Of a stretch of DNA of 53,432 nt, positions 7,330 to 15,133 are shown piece after piece. The notes beneath the pieces were generated by a model. It saw only the letters and a program-made list of their open reading frames with translations, had not been told where the DNA came from and searched no databases. Position numbers and translations under genes: made by a program. Position 1 is the stretch's first letter. Each line of letters begins with the position of its first letter. Where the stretch lies: NCBI RefSeq assembly GCF_008119785.1, contig NZ_VSFA01000047.1, positions 1-53,432 of the forward strand. The letters run 5' to 3'. This stretch comes from Micromonospora sp. MP36 (lineage in GTDB: Bacteria > Actinomycetota > Actinomycetes > Mycobacteriales > Micromonosporaceae).

Positions 7330-8043
7330 TCAGGCGGTGATCAGGTCCGGTGCCACGTAGGTGTCGTAGAGCGCCTTGGTGTAGGCGAAGCGCATCTCCG
7401 CGCCCCAGCGGACGAACTGCAACGATCGCTGCTGCAGTTCGGGCGTGTTGGCGTGGTCCAGGACGATCTGGTAGCCGCGCTCGCCGTGTACCTCGTCGGA
7501 GGTGATGTGCAGGTCGAAGAACTCGATCTCGTCCTCGGTGAAGCCGTACACCTCGCGCAGCGGGACGATCTGCTTCTTGTAGATGCTCGGCACCTGGGAC
7601 TCCAGCCCCACGACCAGTGCCGCGGTCGCCACCGCGAAGTGCTCGCGCATGGCCGTGGCGTAGCACCACGCCTGCAGGCCGCGGGTCACCGCGTTCATGT
7701 TGTTCGGGTCCTCGATCCGCTCCCGCGTCGTCCCGCACGCCTCGGCGAAGCGGATCAGCAGGTCGGTGTGGCGGATGTCGGCCAGTTCCTCCTCGTACAT
7801 GTTCTGCAGCAGGAAGTCCTTGGCGTCGGTGCAGGTGTCGGGGGTGTTGGCGTAGACGTAGGCCAGGTAGTCGGCGAACGGGCCCACGTAGTGGTAGTGG
7901 TTCTCCGCCCAGCGGGCGAAGTGGTGCCGCTGCAGCTTGCCGTCGGCCCAGGCCTGGCTGAACGACGCGTTCTTGGCCTCTCTGCCCTTGATCGCGTCCT
8001 CGAGGGCAGCGCGGAACTTGTCGCGGGAGAGCAGCTCGGTCAT
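7330..8043 (-). CDS. PqqC/TenA/CADD-like haem-oxygenase-fold di-iron protein
   Basis: 237 residues of the helical haem-oxygenase-like superfamily (PqqC, TenA, CADD, UndA and related di-iron oxidases). Residues placed like the CADD metal ligands are all present: Glu85, His92, Glu148, His179, Asp183 and His186, with the same spacings (7, then 4 and 7). CADD makes p-aminobenzoate from its own Tyr27; the nearest position here, in SFSQAW, appears to be Ser29, so that chemistry is unlikely. It is the first gene of the operon and is followed 93 bp later by a Rieske ferredoxin and its reductase, which suggests an O2-using oxidase fed by that chain. Thiaminase-type TenA activity is the main alternative but does not need metal ligands. 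Substrate unknown. Confidence 0.8.
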   Translation of the reverse strand: MTELLSRDKFRAALEDAIKGREAKNASFSQAWADGKLQRHHFARWAENHYHYVGPFADYLAYVYANTPDTCTDAKDFLLQNMYEEELADIRHTDLLIRFAEACGTTRERIEDPNNMNAVTRGLQAWCYATAMREHFAVATAALVVGLESQVPSIYKKQIVPLREVYGFTEDEIEFFDLHITSDEVHGERGYQIVLDHANTPELQQRSLQFVRWGAEMRFAYTKALYDTYVAPDLITA

Positions 8044-8284
8044 CTTGTCGCCTCTCTCTGTGATGCGTCGGGGCGGTCCCGGCAGCTCGGCGTAACGCCA
8101 TGGGTGTCTGGGGTGCCACCAACGCTAGGGAGCCCACGACCAGCGCCCCACGGCCAAGGTGCACATGCTTCGCCGCGCTCTTCTGTGCAACCAGCCCACG
8201 GCTTCCCGTCGGCCGGTTTGTCATCGTGGACCAATGCCCACGATCAAGAGCACGCTTCCGCGCCGAACCAGGTGGACGCCAACC
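8044..8284. other. Divergent intergenic region
   Basis: This stretch separates the leftward redox operon from the rightward YoaK-type gene, so promoters for both should lie here. I see no convincing -35/-10 pair and no palindromic operator. An AGAGAGGCGACAAG sequence serves as the ribosome binding region of the di-iron protein gene. Confidence 0.5.
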
Positions 8285-8995
8285 ATGGGGGCGCGGAGCA
8301 GGGATCAGCAGCGCCGGTGGCGGGAGGTGCTGGCCGTCGTGCTGGCGGTGAACAGCGGAGCCACCGACGCGATCGGTTTCCTCGCCCTAGGCGGCGCCTT
8401 CACCAGCGTGATGACCGGGAACATGGTTCTGCTCGGGATCGCCGCCGCCGGGGCCGACGGTGCGCTGGCCGTGCACACCGGCGCGGCGATCGCCTGTTTC
8501 ATCCTCGGCTGCTCGCTCGGCACCCGCATCGCCGGCACCCCCAGACCCGACGACCCGATCTGGCCGCCGGCGGTGACCCGCGCACTGGCCGTCGAGGGCG
8601 TGGTGCTCGGAGCGTACGCGGTGGGCTGGTGGTTGAGCGGCGCCCACCCGTCGGGGCAGCTGCAACTGTTGTTGCTGGTCCTCAACGCGATCGCGCTCGG
8701 CATCCAGAGCAGCACCGTGCAGCGCTTCGGGGTGGCGGGGCTGTCGACCACCTATCTCACCGGAACGCTCACCACGGTGATCGCGCGACTCACCTCCGGG
8801 CACCGGCTGCGCGACGTCGCGCAGAGCATCCTCACTCTGCTCGGGCTGATCGCGGGCGCGGCGCTCGGCGGGTTGCTCGCGGTACGCGCGCCGGCATGGG
8901 CGCCCCTGGTGCAGCTGGCAAGCCTCGGCATCGTGCTGGCTGCGGCCGTTGCGGTGATCCAACCGGCGCGCGACCGCGACCTCCGGGTCACGTGA
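8285..8995 (+). CDS. YoaK family (DUF1275) membrane protein
   Basis: About 236 residues with several hydrophobic helices spread over the whole length, matching the DUF1275/YoaK family of small integral membrane proteins of uncertain function. Characteristic stretches are SGATDAIGF, VMTGNMVLLG and TYLTGTLTTV. The start is uncertain: ATG 8285 fits the family length, and ATG 8234 is also in frame; neither has a strong ribosome binding site. The stop overlaps the GTG of a metalloprotease remnant (GTGA), which is probably accidental. No functional link with the redox operon is evident. Confidence 0.75.
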   Translation: MGARSRDQQRRWREVLAVVLAVNSGATDAIGFLALGGAFTSVMTGNMVLLGIAAAGADGALAVHTGAAIACFILGCSLGTRIAGTPRPDDPIWPPAVTRALAVEGVVLGAYAVGWWLSGAHPSGQLQLLLLVLNAIALGIQSSTVQRFGVAGLSTTYLTGTLTTVIARLTSGHRLRDVAQSILTLLGLIAGAALGGLLAVRAPAWAPLVQLASLGIVLAAAVAVIQPARDRDLRVT

Positions 8996-9222
8996 CCGGG
9001 CACAGCGGGATGACGGGGCTCTACTACGCCGGTGCGACGGTCCAGCTGAACACCTACTGCAGCGGCACCGAGTACGAGCGCTGGAACACCGCCTGCCACG
9101 AACTCGGGCACGTGCTCGGCCTGGGGCACAACACGTCCACCAGTAGCTGCGTGTACGCGTACCGCAGCTCGCAGCGGTATCCGAACACCGACGACTTCAA
9201 CCTGTTGGAGCGCTACTACTGA
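8992..9222 (+). pseudogene. C-terminal remnant of a matrixin-like zinc metalloprotease
   Basis: An open frame of 76 residues contains the complete zinc site HELGHVLGLGH (HExxHxxGxxH) and a tail ending NLLERYY. This looks like the last third of a secreted M10-type (matrixin) protease. The N-terminal catalytic subdomain and signal peptide are missing: the in-frame sequence upstream lies over the YoaK gene and has no protease character. A GTG at 8992 overlaps the YoaK stop, so it could be translated by coupling, but a functional enzyme is unlikely. The zinc site and two cysteines (YCSGTE, SSCVY) remain intact, suggesting a fairly recent loss. Confidence 0.7.
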
Positions 9223-9232
9223 GCGGTCGCGT

Positions 9233-9262
9233 GCGGGCCCGGCCAGACTCGGTCGGGCCCGT
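9233..9262. terminator. Bidirectional hairpin terminator
   Basis: GCGGGCCCGGCC (9233-9244) and GGTCGGGCCCGT (9251-9262) pair over 12 bp with two G-U or mismatched positions and a 6-nt loop. It lies between the convergent metalloprotease remnant and the beta-helix protein gene. Confidence 0.6.
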
Positions 9263-9297
9263 CGCCGTCGCGGTGCATCAGGAGCCCCGGCCCTGTA

Positions 9298-10977
9298 TCA
9301 GCGCCGTCCGCGCTGCGCGACATACAGGTCCTCGACCGACGGCGCCGTCCCCTGGAGGGCGAGCAGCGATTCGAGATCGCCGGAGAAGTCGCGGGGCAGC
9401 CCGCTGCTGGTGTCCTCGACGCCCTGCACGCCCACCGTGACGCTGCGCGGTGCCACGTCGGCGATGGTGACCGCGTACTGGCGGCCGTTCGTGATCCGGA
9501 CGTTCCAGTGCACCATCCGTGCGCCGAAGAGGGGACCTGACGCGGCGGAGCCACCGACCCGTCCGTTGTTCTCGAGCGTGATGTTGGTCCGGGCGTTCTC
9601 GAAGGGCATGGCCCGATGGGAGTCGAACGTCCCCTCCGCCATGCGCCCACTGAGGTAGACGTTGCCAGCGGACAGTCCCTCCAGGTTCAGCCCGTGATGG
9701 ATGGCACCGGCGGGAACCGGGACGGTGAACCGTTCGATCTCGAAGTCTTCCACCAGGTTGTCGTTGGACTGCATGCGGCAGGCGAAGCTGTGGTGGGCGG
9801 CCCGCCCGCCGACGGTCACGCACGTGATGGTGACCGACTTGGCGGAGGTGAGCCCGAAGCCGAGGTCGCAGTTCTCCACGCGTACGTCCCGCGCCCAGCA
9901 GTCGTGGACCGCTTGGAAGCACACGCCGTTCGAGCCTGGATGCCTGTTGTGCGCGGTCTGTGGGACGAGTTCGTTCCTGATCGTGAGGTGCTCGACGCCG
10001 GCGTCGTGAACCGTGGGGCCGATGGCGCGCAGCCGGGCCGGCCATCCGGTCCGGAGGTCGTACTTGAGGGGCTGGGCCAGCCGGACGATCCGCTCGCCGA
10101 GCACCGCGTCGACCCGCACCGGCCATTGCAGGGTCGCGTACTGCACGTACTGCCCGCCGGATCCGGTGACGAGTTGGGGCGCTCCGCGTGGCCAGTCGTA
10201 GTCCCGGGTGCCGGGAACGTCGCCGGCGAGGTGCTTCAGCAGGCTCGCGTCCGGCGGGTTCTGGCACTCGAGGACGATCATGTCCCCAGGAGTCAGCCGG
10301 GTCGTGCTGGACACCATGAGGGTCCGCTGGCCGCGGGAGGCGACGCCGACGTCGGCGAGCACGTCACCGAGCAGCCACCCTTCGGTTCCCGCGTAGTCCT
10401 CGGCCTCGGACCGGGCGCGGCGCTCGGGCGAGACGAACCAGATCTGGCCGCCGGTCCAGGACCAGCGGCTGTTTCCGTTGGACTGGCGGTTCGGTCGGTA
10501 GCCGTCCTCGAGGTGACGGGTGAAGTGCAGGACGGTGGAGTCCCGACCCGCGCCGCGCAGCACCACTGCGGACCAGTGCATCCAGACCGGCCCGGAGAGC
10601 GTGTAGGTCCCCGGCGGCACGAGTACCACTCCCCCGCCGTGCTCGCCCGCGTGAGCTACGGCGGCGTTGAATGCCGCGGTGCAGTCCGTCCCGTCGGGGC
10701 GGGCGCCGAAGTCGGTGACCTTCGCGATGACCCGAGGCGCCGGCGGCCGCTCGCCGAGCCGGTAGCCGGCGGCGGAAACGTCCGGCACCAGCGGGTGGCA
10801 ACCGGGGGCCTCCCGCCACTGTTGCAGCAGATCGGTGGACACGTCCCCCGGCGACCCTGCGGCCTCCGCGGCTCGCGCCGGCCGAGCGGTGCCAGCGAGC
10901 GTCGTGGCGGCGGTGGCGGCCGCCCCCAGGCCGAACAGCCCTCGTCGGGTGATGGCGGGCTGCGTGATCGGCGGCAT
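9298..10977 (-). CDS. Secreted right-handed beta-helix polysaccharide enzyme (pectate-lyase superfamily)
   Basis: 559 residues beginning with a Tat signal (TRRGLFGLGAAA) and an Ala-rich cleavage region. After about residue 85 it shows the pectate-lyase-superfamily N-terminal module (KVTDFGARPDGTD...GGVVLVPPGTY), then many short beta-helix rungs rich in Asn and Val. It is clearly different from the GH28 proteins further right. Exact activity (lyase, hydrolase or non-catalytic) cannot be read from the sequence. Located downstream of the uronate isomerase gene and preceded by two LacI-type operators, it is probably induced by pectin breakdown products. Confidence 0.72.
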   Translation of the reverse strand: MPPITQPAITRRGLFGLGAAATAATTLAGTARPARAAEAAGSPGDVSTDLLQQWREAPGCHPLVPDVSAAGYRLGERPPAPRVIAKVTDFGARPDGTDCTAAFNAAVAHAGEHGGGVVLVPPGTYTLSGPVWMHWSAVVLRGAGRDSTVLHFTRHLEDGYRPNRQSNGNSRWSWTGGQIWFVSPERRARSEAEDYAGTEGWLLGDVLADVGVASRGQRTLMVSSTTRLTPGDMIVLECQNPPDASLLKHLAGDVPGTRDYDWPRGAPQLVTGSGGQYVQYATLQWPVRVDAVLGERIVRLAQPLKYDLRTGWPARLRAIGPTVHDAGVEHLTIRNELVPQTAHNRHPGSNGVCFQAVHDCWARDVRVENCDLGFGLTSAKSVTITCVTVGGRAAHHSFACRMQSNDNLVEDFEIERFTVPVPAGAIHHGLNLEGLSAGNVYLSGRMAEGTFDSHRAMPFENARTNITLENNGRVGGSAASGPLFGARMVHWNVRITNGRQYAVTIADVAPRSVTVGVQGVEDTSSGLPRDFSGDLESLLALQGTAPSVEDLYVAQRGRR

Positions 10978-11000
10978 GGCAACTCCTCCACGCGTACGGG

Positions 11001-11014
11001 TGAAACCGTTTGCG
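11001..11014. promoter_or_regulatory. Candidate LacI-family operator
   Basis: TGAAACCGTTTGCG is nearly the palindrome TGnAAnCGnTTnCA and matches the complement of the site at 12803-12816 (TGAAACCGATTGCA) in 12 of 14 positions. It lies 24 bp upstream of the beta-helix enzyme start. Confidence 0.6.
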
Positions 11015-11062
11015 GTGCGAGGTTCACGACACCAAAGGGTTGGCCGACGGTCAATGCGTCAC

Positions 11063-11086
11063 GAGACTGAAACTTGTTTCAATCTC
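11063..11086. promoter_or_regulatory. Second palindromic operator upstream of the beta-helix enzyme
   Basis: An imperfect 24-bp palindrome centred on TGAAACTTGTTTCA, flanked by GAGA and TCTC. It lies about 90 bp upstream of the start. A TTGACC -35-like element (11054-11049, leftward) lies between this site and the previous one. Confidence 0.55.
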
Positions 11087-11247
11087 GATCTTCCTCCGCG
11101 GCGTCGTCGGTCCGCAGGGCGGCAACGCACGGCTACGACGCCCGATCTGCCGCCCTCGCTCTCGTTGCCGCGCACCCGGCCCGGCTCACCTGAATCGCGC
11201 GAGCCGGGCCGCGCGGCGTTGAGATGCCAGGGCCCGGACGACCGCGG

Positions 11248-12675
11248 CTACTTCCCGAGAGCGGCAGGGGCGTACGCCTGCTGCGGCAGGCGGTACGCCA
11301 GGTCGATCGCGGTCTCCACGGCCTCGTCATCCGACAGCCGGTGCTCCAGCACGAGACGGGCCAGGTAGCCGGCGTCGATGCGCCGAGCGAGGTCGTGGCG
11401 GGCGGGGATCGAGAGGAACGCCCGGGTGTCGTCCACGAAGCCGGAGGTGTTGTAGAAGCCGGCGGTCTCGGTCACCAGCTCACGGAAGCGACGCATCCCG
11501 TCGGGGCTGTCCAGGAACCACCACGGCGCTCCGAGCCGTACCGAGGGATACACGCCGGCGATCGGGGCGAGCTCGCGGGAGTAGACGGTTTCGTCGACGG
11601 TGAACAGGATGAGCCGGAAGTTCGGGTCGCGCCCGAACGCGTTGAGCACCGGTCGCAGCGCCCGGGTGAACTCGGCGCTGACGGGGATGTCGAATCCCTT
11701 GTCGGGGCCGAAAGCGGTGTGGATGGCGGTGTCGTGGTCGCGCAGCACGCCGGGGTGGATCTGCATGACAAGGCCGTCGTCACGTGACATCCGCGCCATC
11801 TCGTACAGCATGTGGCCGGCGAAGACGGCCGCGTCGTCCTCCCGCACGCCGCCCTGGAGGGCCTCGGCGTAGATTCGCCTCGCCTCCGCTGGCGGCAGGG
11901 GTTCGGCGGCGGCGGTGAGGTGACCGTGGTCGGTGGCCCGCGCCCCGGCCTGCAGGAAGGCTTCGCGCCGGTGGCGCAGCGCGGCGACGAAGCCGTCGTA
12001 GTCGCCGGTGTCCACTCCGGAGAGCTCCTGAAGCCGCTGGACCCGGTGGGTCCAGCCGGTGGAGTCGACGTGGGTCAGGGCGTCCGGGCGGAACGTGGGG
12101 ATCACCCGTGCGCCGAGGCCCGCCGCGGCGAGCCGGGCGTGGTCGTCGAGCGTCGAGGTAGCCGGGTCGGTGGTGGAGATCAGCTCGATGTTGAAGGTGT
12201 CGAGCAGCGCCTGCGGCCGGAAGCCCGGCTCGGCCAGGCGGGCTTCGATGAGGTCGTAGAGCAGATCGGCGGTGTCCGGACCGGGGGCCACGTCGATCTT
12301 GAGGACCTCGACGATCTCGTGCTCGAGCCAGTAGCGGCTGGGCGTGCCGCGGAAGAGGTGCCAGTGGGCGCAGAAGCGCCGCCAGATCTGCCGGGGGTCG
12401 CGCTCGACCGCACCCCCGTCGACCCTGGGAACGCCGAGCTCCTCCAGCCGCACGCCCTGGGACACGAGCATCCGGGTCACGTAGTGGTCCGGCACCACCA
12501 GCAGCTGTGCCGGGTCGGTGAAGGGCTCGTCGTCGGCGAAGACGGCCGCGTCGACGTGCCCGTGCATGCAGAGCAGCGGCAGTGCCTGCGTCGACTGGTA
12601 GATCCGGCGGGCGACGGCACGGATGTCGTCTCCGGCTGGCAGGGCTCGGTCGGGGTGCAGACGCAGCTGTGCCAC
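11248..12675 (-). CDS. uxaC: Uronate isomerase
   Basis: 475 residues, full length for the UxaC branch of the amidohydrolase superfamily. It isomerises D-glucuronate to D-fructuronate and D-galacturonate to D-tagaturonate, the first cytosolic step of both hexuronate routes. Visible are the HGHVD metal motif near residue 40, ELISTTDPA, TDHG and the C-terminal GFVDDTRAFLS. The GTG start at 12675 follows GAGGAG. It is transcribed divergently from the LacI regulator and importer operon; the shared 181-bp region holds two operators. The remaining pathway genes lie on the other side of that region, so together they form one regulon. Confidence 0.93.
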   Translation of the reverse strand: MAQLRLHPDRALPAGDDIRAVARRIYQSTQALPLLCMHGHVDAAVFADDEPFTDPAQLLVVPDHYVTRMLVSQGVRLEELGVPRVDGGAVERDPRQIWRRFCAHWHLFRGTPSRYWLEHEIVEVLKIDVAPGPDTADLLYDLIEARLAEPGFRPQALLDTFNIELISTTDPATSTLDDHARLAAAGLGARVIPTFRPDALTHVDSTGWTHRVQRLQELSGVDTGDYDGFVAALRHRREAFLQAGARATDHGHLTAAAEPLPPAEARRIYAEALQGGVREDDAAVFAGHMLYEMARMSRDDGLVMQIHPGVLRDHDTAIHTAFGPDKGFDIPVSAEFTRALRPVLNAFGRDPNFRLILFTVDETVYSRELAPIAGVYPSVRLGAPWWFLDSPDGMRRFRELVTETAGFYNTSGFVDDTRAFLSIPARHDLARRIDAGYLARLVLEHRLSDDEAVETAIDLAYRLPQQAYAPAALGK

Positions 12676-12711
12676 GCAGGTCTCCTCGGGCGGCTAGGGC
12701 TGAACAACTCT

Positions 12712-12725
12712 TGCAAAGGATTGCA
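12712..12725. promoter_or_regulatory. LacI-type operator near uxaC
   Basis: TGCAAAGGATTGCA is a 14-bp palindrome with four central mismatch-tolerant bases. It lies 37 bp upstream of the uxaC start and downstream of a leftward TTGAAG -35-like element, so bound protein would block uxaC transcription. Confidence 0.6.
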
Positions 12726-12790
12726 TTGACCTCGTCCGCCTTCAAGGGGAAGGTGCGTCGGTCTCCTGGAAACATTCACGTAACCGAGTA

Positions 12791-12820
12791 TTGACACAGA
12801 ACTGCAATCGGTTTCAGACT
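12791..12820 (+). promoter_or_regulatory. Promoter with LacI-type operator for the hexuronate operon
   Basis: TTGACA (12791-12796) is a consensus -35 box; the -10 region about 17 bp on is weak (TCAGAC). The operator TGCAATCGGTTTCA (12803-12816) fits TGnAAnCGnTTnCA and sits in the spacer, where a repressor would exclude RNA polymerase. It probably binds the LacI protein encoded 41 bp downstream. Confidence 0.65.
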
Positions 12821-12856
12821 GCGAGGCACGCGCTTCACGGAGCAGGGAGGTGAGCC

Positions 12857-13846
12857 GTGCGAGCGACGATCCGCGAGGTGGCCCGCGAGGCGGGTGTCTC
12901 GGCATCGACCGTGTCGCGGGCGTTGTCGACGCCCGAGATGGTCAACGCCGCCACCCGGGAACGGGTCCTGCGAGCAGCCGAACGACTGGGCTACGCGCCC
13001 AACCGCGCTGCGCGTGGTCTGATCACCGGCCGCACCGGCAACCTGGGACTGATCGTCCCGGACCTGACCAACCCCTTCTTCCCCAGCGTGGTCAAGGGGG
13101 TGCAGGCCAAGGCGCGCGAGGCGGACTACGCAGTCTTCCTCGCCGACACCGACGAGGACCCGGCTGCCGAGATCGGGCTGGTGCGGGTCCTCGCCAAGCA
13201 GGTCGACGGGCTCATCCTCTGCTCCCCTCGGGCCCGCGAGGAGGAGATCCGCGAGCTGACCGAGCACACGACGCTCGTCATGGTCAACCGCCGCTTCGGC
13301 AACCTTCCGTCCGTCGTCTTCGACAACGCGGAGGGCATCCGGCAGGCGATCGCCCATCTCCAGGCACTCGGCCACCAGCGGGTCGCCTGGGTCGGGGGGC
13401 CGCGGACCTCATGGTCCACCCGGGACCGGATGCGTGCCCTGCGCGCGGCGACCGGCGCCGCCGGCATGGAACTGTACGTGGCCGGTCACTTCCCGCCCTA
13501 CTTCGAGGGCGGGGTCGCGGCGGCCGATCTCGTCATCGCCTCCGGCGTCACGTCGGTCATCGCCTACAACGACGTCATGGCCCTCGGCCTGCTCAGCCGG
13601 CTACGGGACCGTGGCGTCGACGTGCCGGGTGACATCAGCGTGATCGGCATCGACAACATCCAGATGTCGGCGATGTCCTCCCCGGCCCTCACCACCGTTT
13701 CGCTCACCAAGGAGCAGGCCGGCCGCGCCGCGGTCGACCTGTTGCTCGCCCTGCTGTTGCAGCCCGACAGCGTGCGCAACACGCGTCGGGAGCTGCCCGC
13801 TCAACTTCTCGTGCGCGGCTCCACCGGGGTTGCGCGGACCACCTGA
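12857..13846 (+). CDS. LacI-family regulator of hexuronate catabolism
   Basis: 329 residues: an N-terminal LacI helix-turn-helix (TIREVAREAGVSASTVSRAL), hinge region, then a periplasmic-binding-protein-like effector domain with NPFFPSVVKGV and the conserved SVIGIDN. The GTG start follows GGGAGG. It is the first gene of the rightward operon and is divergent from uxaC. Family knowledge and the four nearby palindromes suggest that it represses uxaC, the beta-helix enzyme and its own operon, released by a hexuronate or a 2-keto-3-deoxy intermediate. The effector is not known. Confidence 0.88.
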   Translation: MRATIREVAREAGVSASTVSRALSTPEMVNAATRERVLRAAERLGYAPNRAARGLITGRTGNLGLIVPDLTNPFFPSVVKGVQAKAREADYAVFLADTDEDPAAEIGLVRVLAKQVDGLILCSPRAREEEIRELTEHTTLVMVNRRFGNLPSVVFDNAEGIRQAIAHLQALGHQRVAWVGGPRTSWSTRDRMRALRAATGAAGMELYVAGHFPPYFEGGVAAADLVIASGVTSVIAYNDVMALGLLSRLRDRGVDVPGDISVIGIDNIQMSAMSSPALTTVSLTKEQAGRAAVDLLLALLLQPDSVRNTRRELPAQLLVRGSTGVARTT

Positions 13847-13912
13847 CCACCACCTCCCCGACTGCAGGGCCACGGCCGCGACCTTCGGGGTGACCGAGGA
13901 AGGGATGTTTTC

Positions 13913-15133
13913 ATGGGTATCACCCGGCGCAGTGCCTTGATCGCCACCGCATCGTCCGTACTCACGTTCGCCATCGGCTGCGGGGCGCCGAGCGGCCCCG
14001 GCGGGGACAGCGGCGACAGCAGCGGGCCCGTGCCCGACAAGCCGAAGAAGGCCGTCACGCTCAACGTCCTGGACGTGGCGGGCAACCTGCAACTGACGCA
14101 GGGGATGATCGACGAGTTCGTGCAGAAGAACCCGGACGTCATCTCGCGGGTCACCTACTCCAAGTCGCCCGCCCCCGAGCTGGCTGGCAAGATCAAGGCG
14201 CAGCAGAACGCCAACCGGGTCGACATCGGCCTGGTCCTGACCGGCGTGGACGGCCTCGCGGCCGGCATCGATCAGAACCTGTGGATGGACCTGCTGCCCA
14301 CGTACGCGGACCGGCTGCCGGGGATGAACGACTACCTGGAACCGGCCGCCGCGATGCAGAAGTTGGCCGGCAACGCGGGCGTGACGGTCACCTACTACCC
14401 GTCCGGCCCCCTTCTGGAGTATCTGCCGGCGAAGGTGCCCAACCCGCCGACCAGCGCCGAGCAGCTTCTCGCCTACGCCAAGGCGCACCCGGGCAAGGTC
14501 CAGTACGCCCGCCCCTCCAACTCGGGCCCCGCCCGGACCTTCCTGATGGGACTGCCCTACATCCTCGGTGACAAGGACCCCAAGGACCCGGTGAACGGGT
14601 GGGACAAGACCTGGGCCTACCTCAAGGAGCTCAACCAGTACGTCGAGTACTACCCGAGCGGCACCAGCGAGACGATGAAGAACCTCGCCAACGGGTCCGT
14701 CGAGGTGATCGCCTCGACCACCGGGTGGGACATCAACCCGCGGGTGCTCGGCACGGTGCCCAAGGAGGCGAAGGTCAGCTCGCTGCAGGGCTTCCACTGG
14801 GTCACCGACGCCCACTACGCGGTCATCCCCAAGGGCGTCTCCACCGACACCCAGGCCGCGGTGCTGGCCCTGCTGAAGTTCATGCTCACCCCCGAGCAGC
14901 AGGCCAAGGCGTTCGACCAGGGCTACTTCTACCCCGGGCCGGCGGTGAAGGGCGTCGACCTGTCGATGGCGCCGCAGAAGAGCCAGGACGCCATCAAGGA
15001 GTTCGGCCGCCCGGAGTACGAGCAGCTCATCGCCAGCAACCCGACCGAGGTGCCGCTGGACGCGAAGGCTCTCGTCGCGGCGTTCGACCGCTGGGACCGC
15101 GAGATCGGCAGCGGAAAGGTGAAGCAGGGATGA
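13913..15133 (+). CDS. ABC transporter substrate-binding lipoprotein (family 1 / polyamine-iron type)
   Basis: 406 residues with a lipoprotein signal: twin arginine (RRSALI), hydrophobic stretch and lipobox FAIGC with Cys23. The mature part resembles extracellular binding proteins of the family that works with PotA-like ATPases. It is 66 bp downstream of the LacI gene, and its stop overlaps the ATPase start. Position in the operon implies capture of uronates or oligo-uronides on the cell surface. This is inferred from context, since the family also binds polyamines, iron and phosphonates. Confidence 0.8.
   Translation: MGITRRSALIATASSVLTFAIGCGAPSGPGGDSGDSSGPVPDKPKKAVTLNVLDVAGNLQLTQGMIDEFVQKNPDVISRVTYSKSPAPELAGKIKAQQNANRVDIGLVLTGVDGLAAGIDQNLWMDLLPTYADRLPGMNDYLEPAAAMQKLAGNAGVTVTYYPSGPLLEYLPAKVPNPPTSAEQLLAYAKAHPGKVQYARPSNSGPARTFLMGLPYILGDKDPKDPVNGWDKTWAYLKELNQYVEYYPSGTSETMKNLANGSVEVIASTTGWDINPRVLGTVPKEAKVSSLQGFHWVTDAHYAVIPKGVSTDTQAAVLALLKFMLTPEQQAKAFDQGYFYPGPAVKGVDLSMAPQKSQDAIKEFGRPEYEQLIASNPTEVPLDAKALVAAFDRWDREIGSGKVKQG

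Noticed and set aside
1730..8043. Classical Rieske ring-hydroxylating dioxygenase pathway
   Set aside because: No large oxygenase subunit with mononuclear iron site, no beta subunit and no ring-cleavage gene.
6832..8991. Long forward frame before the protease remnant
   Set aside because: Antisense to the Rieske, di-iron and then out of frame in the YoaK gene; only its last 76 residues look real.
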